From positions 166,855-230,854 of the forward strand of contig NZ_LAHP01000003.1 in NCBI RefSeq assembly GCF_000987765.1: 64,000 nt of DNA. The letters run 5' to 3'. This document shows positions 55,339 to 63,931 of this stretch, piece by piece. A program made the translations under genes and the position numbers. A model generated the notes under the pieces. The model saw only the letters and a list, made by a program, of their open reading frames with translations, was not told where the DNA came from and did not search any database. Numbering within the stretch: position 1 is the stretch's first letter; the number at the start of each line of letters is the position of its first letter. The stretch comes from Arsukibacterium sp. MJ3. GTDB taxonomy: Bacteria > Pseudomonadota > Gammaproteobacteria > Enterobacterales > Alteromonadaceae.

Positions 55339-57010
55339 CAACCACTGGCTGCAGTTCTATCAAGCACTGCAGCAATTTTGTCAACCGCTGGCAACCCCTG
55401 CAACCACCAAGACGTTGCTGCAGCAAAGCAGCAACCTGGTTGCCCAACTGCTAAGCCTAATGGCAGAAAACCCGCTGACAATAGTAGCGCAATGTAATCT
55501 GACACCACGCCAGTTCACCACACCCCCTACGCTGCTGTTAAAAGCGCTGACTGTTGCTGTTATTTTGAGTCGCAGCATGTCGTGGCTGGCTGGGCGGGAA
55601 CAGCTTTTCTTGCACGCTATTATATTGCAAGGCGCCTTCAGCAAGGATGGCGATAATGCACAACAGCGCCTGTTGCGCACCACTAAGGCGGTGCAACAAC
55701 TCGATAAACAACATGCCCTTTTGCCACTGCTAATTGGCGGTTGTTATGCAAACCGCCAACCCGCCTGGCAATTACACCCCGATGGGCCATTACTGGCCTT
55801 GACCAACCAGTTGGCCAAGATGTTAGTTGGTATAAGTGGTAAACCATGCAGCCTGCAGCAGGTACTGGAACAATACCGAACGCAACAACCAGACGCGATT
55901 ACGTCGAACTGGTATCAGCTGTTACAGCAACTGGCTGATCAGCATGCACTGGTTGGCCGGTTTGCAAAAGACTATAGCCAACATTATTGGTTTATCTGTG
56001 GCATGGTAGCCAGTGGTGCTTTGCATAAACAAGGACAACCACTGCAGGTTTACGGGCGACAGTTTGATCCCGCCAGCAAACTCATTGCCCATGATATTGT
56101 GCCTTTACTATTGACCGATCTTAAGTTACTACCGCCTCAATATTTTCGTCAACCTGAGTGGCTAAACTTACTGGAAACCGTTGCTGAACTGTTTTCAGGC
56201 CCCTCTGAAAGTACCTTGCAAGATTTTTTTGGACATTCGCAGCAGCATCAATTGGCCGCATTAAATTTAAGCAAGCAAGTACAATTACTGGAAAACCAGC
56301 CAGTACTGCGCGATTTTTTACAACATGCTGCGACGACTATCAGCCGCGAGCAACGGCCGGTTAATCGGTTACGTCATGCCATCAGTATGTTGGGCCAAAA
56401 TGCACTTAGCCACTGGGTTGCGCAGGCGGAGCTGCACCACTATTGTACTCAGCTGGCCAATCCGCATCAGCAATGGCTGGAACAATTGCAGCTCTGCTTG
56501 CAGCACGCATTGAGGCTTTTATGCGATGCAGCTGGCCATACAATAGCGTTAGCTGAAGCCGGCGTAATAAGCCGCTGTGCAACGCTTAGCCTCTGGCAAC
56601 ATCCGACATTAGCCCACACCCCACTTGCTCGTCAGGTGCAGGGGCAAGGGGTTATTGCCTTATTGATCCAGCAGCATATTTGGCAGGACGAATTGTACCA
56701 AAAAAATCTACATCTGCTGTTACAACATTGTCAGCAGCCTGCTTTGGCTTTGGCAGTAACGCATTGGCACAGCAATGGGCAAAACCCCTCGCTGTCGCTT
56801 AAGCAACCTGAAAAACTGGCCCTGTTATTGCGCTTAAGCTGGCAGCTCACGCTAAGCGTATTTTGTGCCAGTGAGCCGCAATTACCACGACTGAATAAGC
56901 TGTTATTGCAAGCTCAAACCAACCTGACATTACCAGTACAATCGGCCGAGGATTGGCAACAGCAATTGCTAGCCAATAGTCAATGTTATTACCCGTTGCC
57001 GGTTATGTAG
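55325..57010 (+). CDS. Uncharacterised protein with HDOD-like features
   Basis: A 561-residue, Gln/Leu/His-rich, fully alpha-helical-looking cytoplasmic protein that I cannot assign with confidence. VNRLRHAISMLGQNALSHWV (about residues 346-365) resembles the core of HDOD domains. An earlier segment (about 70-104, LLKALTVAVILSRSMSWLAG...) resembles the helices of HD domains but lacks an intact H-D pair. The best guess is a degenerate HD/HDOD signalling or scaffold protein. It begins inside the DUF3192 gene (14-base overlap), last in ppnN-xni-DUF3192. A weak hairpin ATAGTGG/CCACTAT lies at 57036-57055. Confidence 0.6.
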   Translation: MAAANNHWLQFYQALQQFCQPLATPATTKTLLQQSSNLVAQLLSLMAENPLTIVAQCNLTPRQFTTPPTLLLKALTVAVILSRSMSWLAGREQLFLHAIILQGAFSKDGDNAQQRLLRTTKAVQQLDKQHALLPLLIGGCYANRQPAWQLHPDGPLLALTNQLAKMLVGISGKPCSLQQVLEQYRTQQPDAITSNWYQLLQQLADQHALVGRFAKDYSQHYWFICGMVASGALHKQGQPLQVYGRQFDPASKLIAHDIVPLLLTDLKLLPPQYFRQPEWLNLLETVAELFSGPSESTLQDFFGHSQQHQLAALNLSKQVQLLENQPVLRDFLQHAATTISREQRPVNRLRHAISMLGQNALSHWVAQAELHHYCTQLANPHQQWLEQLQLCLQHALRLLCDAAGHTIALAEAGVISRCATLSLWQHPTLAHTPLARQVQGQGVIALLIQQHIWQDELYQKNLHLLLQHCQQPALALAVTHWHSNGQNPSLSLKQPEKLALLLRLSWQLTLSVFCASEPQLPRLNKLLLQAQTNLTLPVQSAEDWQQQLLANSQCYYPLPVM

Positions 57011-57171
57011 GGTTATTGCATCATTCAGTAGCGTGATAGTGGCTATAACCACTATTTCTATAGTAAACAAACTGCCAACTGGCAAAACAGGGCCAAAAAT
57101 GCTATATTTTATCCCGTTTAAGACGGTTCCCGTCTGCCCTTATTTCCTCTTTCAAACCGTTAAGGATCCAC

Positions 57172-58179
57172 ATGAGTAAGCAAACCATTACTGTCATTAA
57201 AGGTGACGGCATTGGCCCGAGCATTGTCGAGGCTGCCATTGAAGTGTTAATTAAAGCCGGTTGTGATTTTGACTATGAATATGTTGATGCTGGCTTGACT
57301 GCCCTAGAGCAATGCGGCGAGTTGCTGCCACAAGCAACCCTGGACGCCATTGCCCGTAACAAAATCACCTTAAAGGGTCCGCTTACCACACCGGTAGGGG
57401 ACGGTTTTACTTCGATTAATGTTACCTTGCGTAAACAATTCAACCTGTATGCTAATGTGCGCCCAGTCATTTCTTTTAAAGGGACTAAAGCCCGTTACGA
57501 CAATATTGATATTATTACCATCCGCGAAAACACCGAAGGCATGTACTCTGGCCATCGCCAACAGGTTTCAGCAGACGGTCTTATTGCCGAAGCCAGCAGC
57601 ATTATTACCCGCGAGGGTGCCGAGCGTATTGCGGTTTTTGCTTTTGAAACAGCCCGGCGTGAAAACCGTAAAAAAGTCACTATTGTTCACAAAGCGAATA
57701 TTTTAAAATCAACATCAGGTTTATTTTTAAAAACTGCCCGGGACGTCGCCGCCCGCTACCCGGATATAGAAACGCAGGAAATGATTGTTGATAACACCTG
57801 CATGCAGTTGGTTATGAACCCACAACAGTTTGATGTCATTGTTACTACCAACCTGTTTGGCGATATTCTATCAGACTTATGTGCCGGTTTAGTTGGTGGG
57901 TTAGGTATGGCGCCGGGTGCCAACATTGGTATTGATTGCGCTATTTTTGAAGCAGTACACGGCAGTGCACCGGATATTGCCGGTAAAAACCTGGCTAACC
58001 CCAGTTCGGTCATTCTGGCCTCTATTCAAATGCTGGAATATCTGCAAATGCAGGACAAGGCCGAGAAAATTCGTGCTGCCCTTGCCGATGTCATTGCCAC
58101 AGGTGACAGAACTACCCGCGATTTAGGCGGCAGTTTTGGCACAACCGATTTTACGGCAGCGGTGTTAGAAAGGTTATAA
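57172..58179 (+). CDS. NAD-dependent isocitrate dehydrogenase (short monomer type)
   Basis: A 335-residue member of the isocitrate/isopropylmalate dehydrogenase family, similar in length to mitochondrial NAD-IDH subunits. Motifs are IKGDGIGPSIVEA, the isocitrate-binding SINVTLRKQFNLYANVRP (Ser and Arg residues), ITIRENTEGMYSG, NLFGDILSDLCAGL and the cofactor loop VHGSAPDIAGKNLANP. Asp-Ile in that loop, rather than Lys-Tyr, predicts NAD use. It acts in the TCA cycle. AAGGAT lies before the ATG and a strong terminator follows, so it is a single-gene unit. Confidence 0.9.
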   Translation: MSKQTITVIKGDGIGPSIVEAAIEVLIKAGCDFDYEYVDAGLTALEQCGELLPQATLDAIARNKITLKGPLTTPVGDGFTSINVTLRKQFNLYANVRPVISFKGTKARYDNIDIITIRENTEGMYSGHRQQVSADGLIAEASSIITREGAERIAVFAFETARRENRKKVTIVHKANILKSTSGLFLKTARDVAARYPDIETQEMIVDNTCMQLVMNPQQFDVIVTTNLFGDILSDLCAGLVGGLGMAPGANIGIDCAIFEAVHGSAPDIAGKNLANPSSVILASIQMLEYLQMQDKAEKIRAALADVIATGDRTTRDLGGSFGTTDFTAAVLERL

Positions 58180-58194
58180 TTGAGTTTTCAGAAT

Positions 58195-58224
58195 AAATAG
58201 CCGCCTTTTGGTGGCTATTTTTTT
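58195..58224 (+). terminator. Rho-independent terminator of the isocitrate dehydrogenase gene
   Basis: AAATAGCCGCC (58195-58205) / GGTGGCTATTT (58210-58220), one G-T pair, four-base loop, followed by a run of seven T ending at 58224. Confidence 0.9.
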
Positions 58225-58248
58225 AGCTGTCAGAGCGCAGGAGTAAAT

Positions 58249-58479
58249 ATGAGCGAACAACAAAAAAACCCGTTGCATGGTATTAAGCTGGAGCAAGTTG
58301 TAACCGCACTGGTTGATCATTACGGCTGGCCGGAGCTGGCAAATCGGATTGATATTAACTGCTTTAAAACAGACCCATCGGTAAAAAGCAGCCTGAAATT
58401 TTTACGCCGCACGCCGTGGGCCCGCGAAAAAACAGAAGCGCTGTTTATCGCCACTAAGTTACATAGTGAACCACAATAA
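58249..58479 (+). CDS. VF530-family DNA-binding protein (DUF2132)
   Basis: A 76-residue small protein matching VF530: DPLHG-type start (seen as [21 protein letters not shown]), [38 protein letters not shown]. The Vibrio fischeri homologue structure suggested a DNA-binding role; this remains a family-level inference. GGAG precedes the ATG and no partner gene overlaps it. Confidence 0.88.
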   Translation: MSEQQKNPLHGIKLEQVVTALVDHYGWPELANRIDINCFKTDPSVKSSLKFLRRTPWAREKTEALFIATKLHSEPQ

Positions 58480-58501
58480 AAATAGCTTAACAACGTAGTT
58501 C

Positions 58502-58533
58502 GTCTACTGGCACCTTGTTTTGTGCCTATAGAC
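58502..58533 (+). other. Stem-loop between VF530 gene and the ABC operon
   Basis: GTCTACTGGCAC (58502-58513) / GTGCCTATAGAC (58522-58533), ten of twelve bases paired, eight-base loop. No T-run, so either an inefficient terminator for the VF530 gene or a regulatory structure. Confidence 0.4.
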
Positions 58534-58578
58534 TTGCCAATTAATCTATATCTATCTATATACCGTAATCTTTTATTA

Positions 58579-58595
58579 GGCTAGCTAGTCTAGCC
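58579..58595 (+). promoter_or_regulatory. Operator-like inverted repeat upstream of the ABC operon
   Basis: GGCTAG-CTAGT-CTAGCC, six-base arms around five bases, about 35 bases before the ATPase ATG. It is preceded by a TCTATA-rich stretch (58544-58562). Position suits a regulator site; no regulator gene is next to it. Confidence 0.35.
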
Positions 58596-58629
58596 AAGTC
58601 GTCTCTGTTTTTTAAACATAAAGGCATGC

Positions 58630-59313
58630 ATGTTATCAATAAAAAACCTGTGTAAAAGCTATCAAGATGTTAAAGAGACACGGCTTATCCTCAAAGAGCT
58701 CAGTGTCGAGGTAGCTCAGGGCACCAGCATTTCTATACAAGGTGAATCTGGCTCAGGCAAGTCAACCCTGTTGCATCTGCTTGCTACTTTGGATAAACCC
58801 GATAGTGGCGACATCATGTTGCATTCAGCCACACAGATTTTAGATCTGGTTAAATTTAGCGAATCTCAGGCCGATGAATACCGTAAACGTCAACTGGGTA
58901 TTATTTTTCAAAAATATAATCTAATTGATTGCATTACCGTGATGGAGAACCTGCTACTGCCGGCGCAACTCAGCAAAACCCTAGACCAGGCCTATTTAGA
59001 TAAACTGTTAACTACTTTGGGTATGGAGCGCCATAAAAACAAACTGCCCAATCAATTATCCGGCGGTGAACAACAGCGTATTGCCATTGCCCGCGCTTTG
59101 GCGCACAAACCGCAGTTAGTCTTAGCTGATGAACCCACCGGGAATTTAGACAGTAAAAATTCAGCCGTAGTCAGCCAATTATTAGTGGATACCTGTAAAC
59201 ACTTAAACACCACCTTAATCTTGGTTACCCATAGTCAAAAAGTAGCAAATTTAACGCAAAGCCAATATGTATTGCTAGACGGTAGGCTGCAAATGATCAG
59301 TAGCACACTGTAA
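58630..59313 (+). CDS. ABC transporter ATP-binding protein, LolD/MacB-like (AttE-like)
   Basis: A 227-residue ATPase of the type that works with FtsX-like permeases. Walker A is GESGSGKST (about residues 38-46), the Q-loop FQKYNLIDCITVMENLLLP, the signature LSGGEQQRIAIARALA, Walker B LVLADEPTGNLD and the H-loop VTHSQ. It stands first in a three-gene operon with an 848-residue permease (gap of two bases) and an AttH-like secreted protein. This arrangement resembles attEFGH exporters, whose cargo is not firmly known. Confidence 0.92.
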   Translation: MLSIKNLCKSYQDVKETRLILKELSVEVAQGTSISIQGESGSGKSTLLHLLATLDKPDSGDIMLHSATQILDLVKFSESQADEYRKRQLGIIFQKYNLIDCITVMENLLLPAQLSKTLDQAYLDKLLTTLGMERHKNKLPNQLSGGEQQRIAIARALAHKPQLVLADEPTGNLDSKNSAVVSQLLVDTCKHLNTTLILVTHSQKVANLTQSQYVLLDGRLQMISSTL

Positions 59314-59315
59314 AC

Positions 59316-61862
59316 ATGGTTATCAACGCCAGCTATTTTTACTTTGCGCGCATGTTGTTGCAAAGCTATCGGCACACTAAGTTTAGCCTGGTGATGCTGC
59401 TAAGCGCCCTACTTATTGCCACCAGTGGTTTGTCTGCGGTGCTTGTGATTAATCACAGCGCCAAACAAAGCTATGAGCAAGAAGCTACTTATTTATTACC
59501 CAATGTCAGCCATCAAATTGTGGCTAAAAACCAACACCAAGCGCTGAGCAAAGATGATTATGCGGCGCTAAAAAGGCTCGGCTTTAGTGAACTCGTTGCC
59601 TATGCCACCAGCAAGCACCAACTTTATCAAGGCGACAAGTTAGTCAATAAACGTCGAATTTCACTCACTGGCATAGACCTTGTCAGTGCCATCGCCCTAC
59701 CGACTTTTCAGCAAAAAATGCGCAATGATCAAAGGGCGCAAGCAGACAATAACTTACTAGGGCTAGCCTTTTCGGCCAATGTAGCTTTTAGTCATCCTAG
59801 CTTAATTAAACGTTTAACTCAGGCAGCTAGTTCTACTGATAGCACAGTAAATACCAAGCTCAGTTTAGATAGCCCTGCGGGCCAGTTGTTACCCGAGCTG
59901 CAAGCAATAGATGACGCCAGTTTAGGCAATGATATTGTGCTTGATATTAAGAGCTATTTTAGACTGGTACCTAATGGTGAAATAAGTGGTTTGCTGTGGC
60001 TTGGCCAATCCGGTAATAACAATAATGCCAGACTACAATCTCTGGCAGCGCAACTTCCGGCGCATTTAACACTTATTGCCATGACATCAGGCGAGCAGCA
60101 AGGGGAGTTAACCAAAAGCTTTCACCTAAATTTATTGGCGATGGCCTTGCTGATGTTTGTGGTGTGTTTATTTATTGTACTCAATGCGGTTAATCTTTTA
60201 CTCAACGCCAGAATGCCCTGGCTTAAGATTAGCCGTCAACTGGGTATTAGTCGGGGGGCCATATTCTTTATTCAAGCGGTTGAATTACTGCTGTTTAATC
60301 TTTTAGCTTGTGGTGTAGGTATTGTGCTTGGCATGTATTTAGCCAACTTAGTGTCGCCCACAGTGCAGGCCACGCTTGAGAGCCTATACAATGTAACTGT
60401 AGGATTTGGCAACGTGTCGTTTTTATCGTTGTTCATGCAAGTGTTTAGTATTAGCTTGGTCGGCTCGGCATTAGCCCTTATGCTGCCTTTTAGGCAGGTG
60501 AATTTAGCCTTGAACCAGACTAAAACTCTGCCGCCTAATCACCATCAACATAGGCGCTGGCAGACGTTGCTTTTAAGCATTGCCAGCAGTTTAGCGTTGT
60601 TTACCCTACTGATAGTTAATTTTGCCAGTCAGCTATGGTTGTTATTAATAGCCGTGGCATGCCTAATTTTAGGTGGTTGCGCCCTACTCTTGCTGAGTTA
60701 CTCAAGTGTACTGGCCTTAATTTGTCGCGTAATACCCGAACGCTTACTATTATTCAGGGTTAGTGTAAAACAAAGCATTGCGCTGTCATCAAAATCTAAA
60801 ATTGCCTGTTGTGCTTTTTTTATTGCCGCTACGAGCAATATTGGTATGAACCTCATGGTCGATAGCTTTCGTGGTGCCACCTTAAGTTGGCTAGATACCC
60901 GCTTAGCCGCCGATTATTATTTGTATTATAAAGGCGAGCAGGACTTAACAGACATTGCCAAGCAAGAAGGCATTATTCTGAGCAAACTATTAGAAAACGA
61001 CATTGACTACCAAGGCTTAACGATTCAGCAATATAGCTACCCAAGCACTGAAACCTTTAAAAATGCCATGGTGTACTATCAAGTAGAGGATAAAGAACAA
61101 GCCTGGCAGGCATTTACTGCAAACCAAGGCATTTTTGTGAATCAACAGTTTGCCTTTCATTTTAATGCAGCATTAGGCGATAGCATTAATCTGCCGGAAC
61201 CCAGCACCGAGGTAATAACAGCCTATAACATAGTTGGCATTGTTTACGATTTTGGCAACCCCAGCAAACAAGTACTGTTTCCAGTACAAACGTTTAGTTC
61301 AGCACGTTCAGCGTCGTCAATTTATGCCCTTGAGGGCAGCGAGCAGCAGGTACAAGCCTTTAAAAACCAACTGGTCAAACTTAATATTGACATCGACAAT
61401 AGCCTCATTAAAACGGCTGATTTATTAGCCATGTCGATGCAAACCTTCGATCGCACCTTTTTGATCACCGATGGCTTAAATGTGGTTACCTTATTAGTGG
61501 CTGCTTTGTCGTTGGCCTGCGCCATTATTGTATTAAGTAAGGACATGAAACCGCAGAATATGTTGCTAAGAAGTTTAGGCGTATCAAGACTGACCAGCCA
61601 AATACTGGCCTTATTTCAGTATTTGTTGTTATGTATTGTGGCCCTGATTTTTGCCAGCCCTTTCGGCATTATGCTCAGCTGGATTTTGATTAACGCTATC
61701 AATTATCACGCCTTTCAGTGGACCTATCCGCTGCAGATCAATGTATTCACCCTACTGCAAATTTATGCTGTCAGCTTGAGTGTGGTATTGCTGATTATTT
61801 TTATCCCTACTCTTAGGGCCAGCCGTAAACCCCTAATCGAGGACATTCGATGGCTAAATTAA
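59316..61862 (+). CDS. FtsX-like ABC permease, fused two-domain (AttFG-like)
   Basis: An 848-residue membrane protein with an N-terminal helix (about residues 22-46) and a large periplasmic domain (about 47-265). Three helices of a first FtsX-type domain follow (about 268-400), then two further hydrophobic segments (about 417-465), a second periplasmic domain (about 510-705) and a second FtsX domain to the end (ALSLACAIIVLSKD ... PTLRASRKPLIEDIRWLN). It looks like a natural fusion of two permease halves, so the transporter could be one permease plus two ATPases. Its end overlaps the AttH-like gene by 13 bases. Confidence 0.85.
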   Translation: MVINASYFYFARMLLQSYRHTKFSLVMLLSALLIATSGLSAVLVINHSAKQSYEQEATYLLPNVSHQIVAKNQHQALSKDDYAALKRLGFSELVAYATSKHQLYQGDKLVNKRRISLTGIDLVSAIALPTFQQKMRNDQRAQADNNLLGLAFSANVAFSHPSLIKRLTQAASSTDSTVNTKLSLDSPAGQLLPELQAIDDASLGNDIVLDIKSYFRLVPNGEISGLLWLGQSGNNNNARLQSLAAQLPAHLTLIAMTSGEQQGELTKSFHLNLLAMALLMFVVCLFIVLNAVNLLLNARMPWLKISRQLGISRGAIFFIQAVELLLFNLLACGVGIVLGMYLANLVSPTVQATLESLYNVTVGFGNVSFLSLFMQVFSISLVGSALALMLPFRQVNLALNQTKTLPPNHHQHRRWQTLLLSIASSLALFTLLIVNFASQLWLLLIAVACLILGGCALLLLSYSSVLALICRVIPERLLLFRVSVKQSIALSSKSKIACCAFFIAATSNIGMNLMVDSFRGATLSWLDTRLAADYYLYYKGEQDLTDIAKQEGIILSKLLENDIDYQGLTIQQYSYPSTETFKNAMVYYQVEDKEQAWQAFTANQGIFVNQQFAFHFNAALGDSINLPEPSTEVITAYNIVGIVYDFGNPSKQVLFPVQTFSSARSASSIYALEGSEQQVQAFKNQLVKLNIDIDNSLIKTADLLAMSMQTFDRTFLITDGLNVVTLLVAALSLACAIIVLSKDMKPQNMLLRSLGVSRLTSQILALFQYLLLCIVALIFASPFGIMLSWILINAINYHAFQWTYPLQINVFTLLQIYAVSLSVVLLIIFIPTLRASRKPLIEDIRWLN

Positions 61863-63061
61863 ATAAGGTTACTTGGCTGGTCGTTATGTTGTTGTTGGTG
61901 CTAAGTAGTTTTTTAGCCATTAAAACTGACTTTTTTGACAACGTTAAGGCGCAAGTGCAAACCAGCGGTATGGCAAATAGACTGGGGGCAGGTGCAAGCA
62001 ATCAAGACACTATTGGCCAACAGGTTGTGGCTAATTACCCCATTCGTTTCCCCGCTGACCATGGCGAACACCCGGCGTTTGATATTGAGTGGTGGTACCT
62101 GACAGCCAATTTAGAGGATGAGCAAGGTAATATCTATGGCTTACAATGGACGTTGTTTCGCTTTAGAACCCCCACTCAACTGGCTGACAAGACACGTTGG
62201 TCGAATGATCAACTCTATATGGGTCACGCGTCTGTTAATAGCCTCGATTCACATTGGTTTGCCGAAAAATTTGCGCGTGGTGAAGTGGGTAATGCTGGGG
62301 TAAAATTAAACCCATTGCAACTGTACATAGACGATTGGAACTGGGCCAATTCAGCTAGCGTCTCGGCGAGTGATGCCACTGAAACACAGGCATTGTTACC
62401 GGCCAATTTGGTTTTTCAAATTCCACTTATTAATGCCCCAAAAGAGCAAAAACACAGCGTGTTACAGGTATCGGTAGCACTGCAACAACAGGGGCCCTTT
62501 ATATTGCAAGGTGACAAGGGCTATAGCATTAAGTCGGCAGATGGGGCTTATGCTTCCTACTATTATTCAAATCCAAGCATAGACATTGCAGGTCAGTTTA
62601 CTTTTGTACAAGATAAAGCCGACCAGCAATCTTCATCTATAGCCGTTAAAGGTAAAGCGTGGTTTGATCATGAGTGGACATCACAATTAGTTGATAGGCA
62701 AACTCTTGGTTGGGATTGGTTATCACTGCATTTAGATGACGGCAGTAAATTAATGGCTTTTAGAATGCGTATTAAAGGCCAAGCAGACTATATAACGGGC
62801 ACCTTAGTACAAGCCGATGGCACGCAGACTCTACTCACTAAGGAAAACTTATCACTTAAACCCAGCGCTTGGATTGAAGTAAACCAGCGCAAATTGCCAC
62901 TGAGTTGGCAGGTCAACATTCCTCAGTTCAATATAAATATTGCGGTTAAAACCCTAAAAAATGAGCAATGGAACCCGGCCCTTATCGCGTATTACGAAGG
63001 CATGGTCGGCGTGTCGGGAAGTCATAGCGGTAAAGGATTTTTAGAGCTTACCGGTTATTAA
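61850..63061 (+). CDS. AttH/CrtC-like lipocalin-fold protein, secreted or membrane anchored
   Basis: A 403-residue protein with an N-terminal hydrophobic segment (about residues 7-24) and two lipocalin-like halves of the AttH/CrtC type. The first begins FPADHGEHPAFDIEWWYLTANL and has LQWTLFRF and MGHASVN; the second has AWFDHEWTSQ, LGWDWLSLHLDDGSKLMAFRMR and a final GKGFLELTGY. CrtC proteins hydrate carotenoids; AttH proteins are linked to exporter operons and have no proven activity. It is the third gene of the ABC operon, so it may handle a hydrophobic cargo of that transporter. Confidence 0.85.
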   Translation: MAKLNKVTWLVVMLLLVLSSFLAIKTDFFDNVKAQVQTSGMANRLGAGASNQDTIGQQVVANYPIRFPADHGEHPAFDIEWWYLTANLEDEQGNIYGLQWTLFRFRTPTQLADKTRWSNDQLYMGHASVNSLDSHWFAEKFARGEVGNAGVKLNPLQLYIDDWNWANSASVSASDATETQALLPANLVFQIPLINAPKEQKHSVLQVSVALQQQGPFILQGDKGYSIKSADGAYASYYYSNPSIDIAGQFTFVQDKADQQSSSIAVKGKAWFDHEWTSQLVDRQTLGWDWLSLHLDDGSKLMAFRMRIKGQADYITGTLVQADGTQTLLTKENLSLKPSAWIEVNQRKLPLSWQVNIPQFNINIAVKTLKNEQWNPALIAYYEGMVGVSGSHSGKGFLELTGY

Positions 63062-63125
63062 AACAACACCGTTATACTGTAGACAGGTAAAAGCAGCACT
63101 AAGCTTAACTGGCAAATCAGAATAC

Positions 63126-63653
63126 TTATAACTTCCGTTTGCCCGTCAGCATGGGTTTTAGCAACGCTATTTTCCCCCACCATTGCATCACAAAAACCGC
63201 GGTTACATGAATGCAGGCCAGCACAAAAAGACTGTCCGCCAATGTGCCGTGGATCAGTTCAAGCAAATCACTACCGAAAAAATAGTCTACCTCTTCCAAT
63301 AACAACCCTGTTACTGCCAAGACCGTGAAAAATATTATGACAAGATACAACAATAGATAACCAAACGGGTTATGCCCTGTCGTTGGATCAATCTGGCGCT
63401 TTTTCACATGGTAAAAATGGCTAACCCAGTGTTGCTTTGATAGCGCCTTGATAGAAAAACGTGCGTTAGCGGGGCCATAAAAACCCCAGAAAAACCGGCA
63501 AAACACCGCAGTCAGTGCCAACAATCCCAGTGCCCGGTGCCAAAACTCACCAGTCTCAAGCACCCAGTAATTTAAAACAAAACAGACAAAAAAGATCCAG
63601 TGTAGCAAACGCAGCAGCGGGTCCCACACTTTTATCCTGTGGCCTGAAGACAC
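63126..63653 (-). CDS. Cytochrome b561-type membrane protein
   Basis: A 175-residue four-helix di-heme-type membrane protein. Candidate heme ligands are His in LLRLLHWIFF, FWHRALG, ELIHGTLADS and CIHVTAVFV. Such proteins pass electrons between quinol and periplasmic partners such as soluble c-type cytochromes. The upstream PepSY lipoprotein gene ends two bases before it, so they are cotranscribed; PepSY proteins often accompany membrane redox proteins. Convergent with the AttH-like gene. Confidence 0.85.
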   Translation of the reverse strand: MSSGHRIKVWDPLLRLLHWIFFVCFVLNYWVLETGEFWHRALGLLALTAVFCRFFWGFYGPANARFSIKALSKQHWVSHFYHVKKRQIDPTTGHNPFGYLLLYLVIIFFTVLAVTGLLLEEVDYFFGSDLLELIHGTLADSLFVLACIHVTAVFVMQWWGKIALLKPMLTGKRKL

Positions 63654-63655
63654 GG

Positions 63656-63931
63656 TTATTTTTTCTCTTGTTTTACCACAGTGCTGTCAACCGGATTAAA
63701 GTATATTTCCACTTTATTCTGCTGGGCATCAGTGCCGTAAATTTCATAGCAGTTACCTGATGTCACCTTAAATTCGTTAATGGTGTAACCTTTGGCAATA
63801 AGGTCATCTTTAAAATTTTGTTCACTTTGCCAGGTATCTTTCGCCGCCGTGGTGCACTGCACTTCTGATACTTTTGCACAGCCCCCCAACACAGCAATTG
63901 ACACAACTGCAGGTAATAATAAATGCTTCAT
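63656..63931 (-). CDS. PepSY-domain lipoprotein
   Basis: A 91-residue predicted lipoprotein: signal peptide with lipobox VLGGC (Cys18), then a PepSY domain with CTTAAKDTWQSEQNFKDDLIAKGYTINEFKV, GNCYEIYGTDAQQNKVEIYFNPVDSTVV. Cys26 and Cys61 could form a disulfide. It is probably cotranscribed with the cytochrome b561 gene two bases downstream, suggesting a periplasmic accessory role. The remaining 69 bases to the window end hold no visible gene. Confidence 0.85.
   Translation of the reverse strand: MKHLLLPAVVSIAVLGGCAKVSEVQCTTAAKDTWQSEQNFKDDLIAKGYTINEFKVTSGNCYEIYGTDAQQNKVEIYFNPVDSTVVKQEKK

Noticed and set aside
58544..58562. Short tandem TCTATA units
   Set aside because: Too short and irregular to call a repeat array; probably part of an AT-rich promoter.
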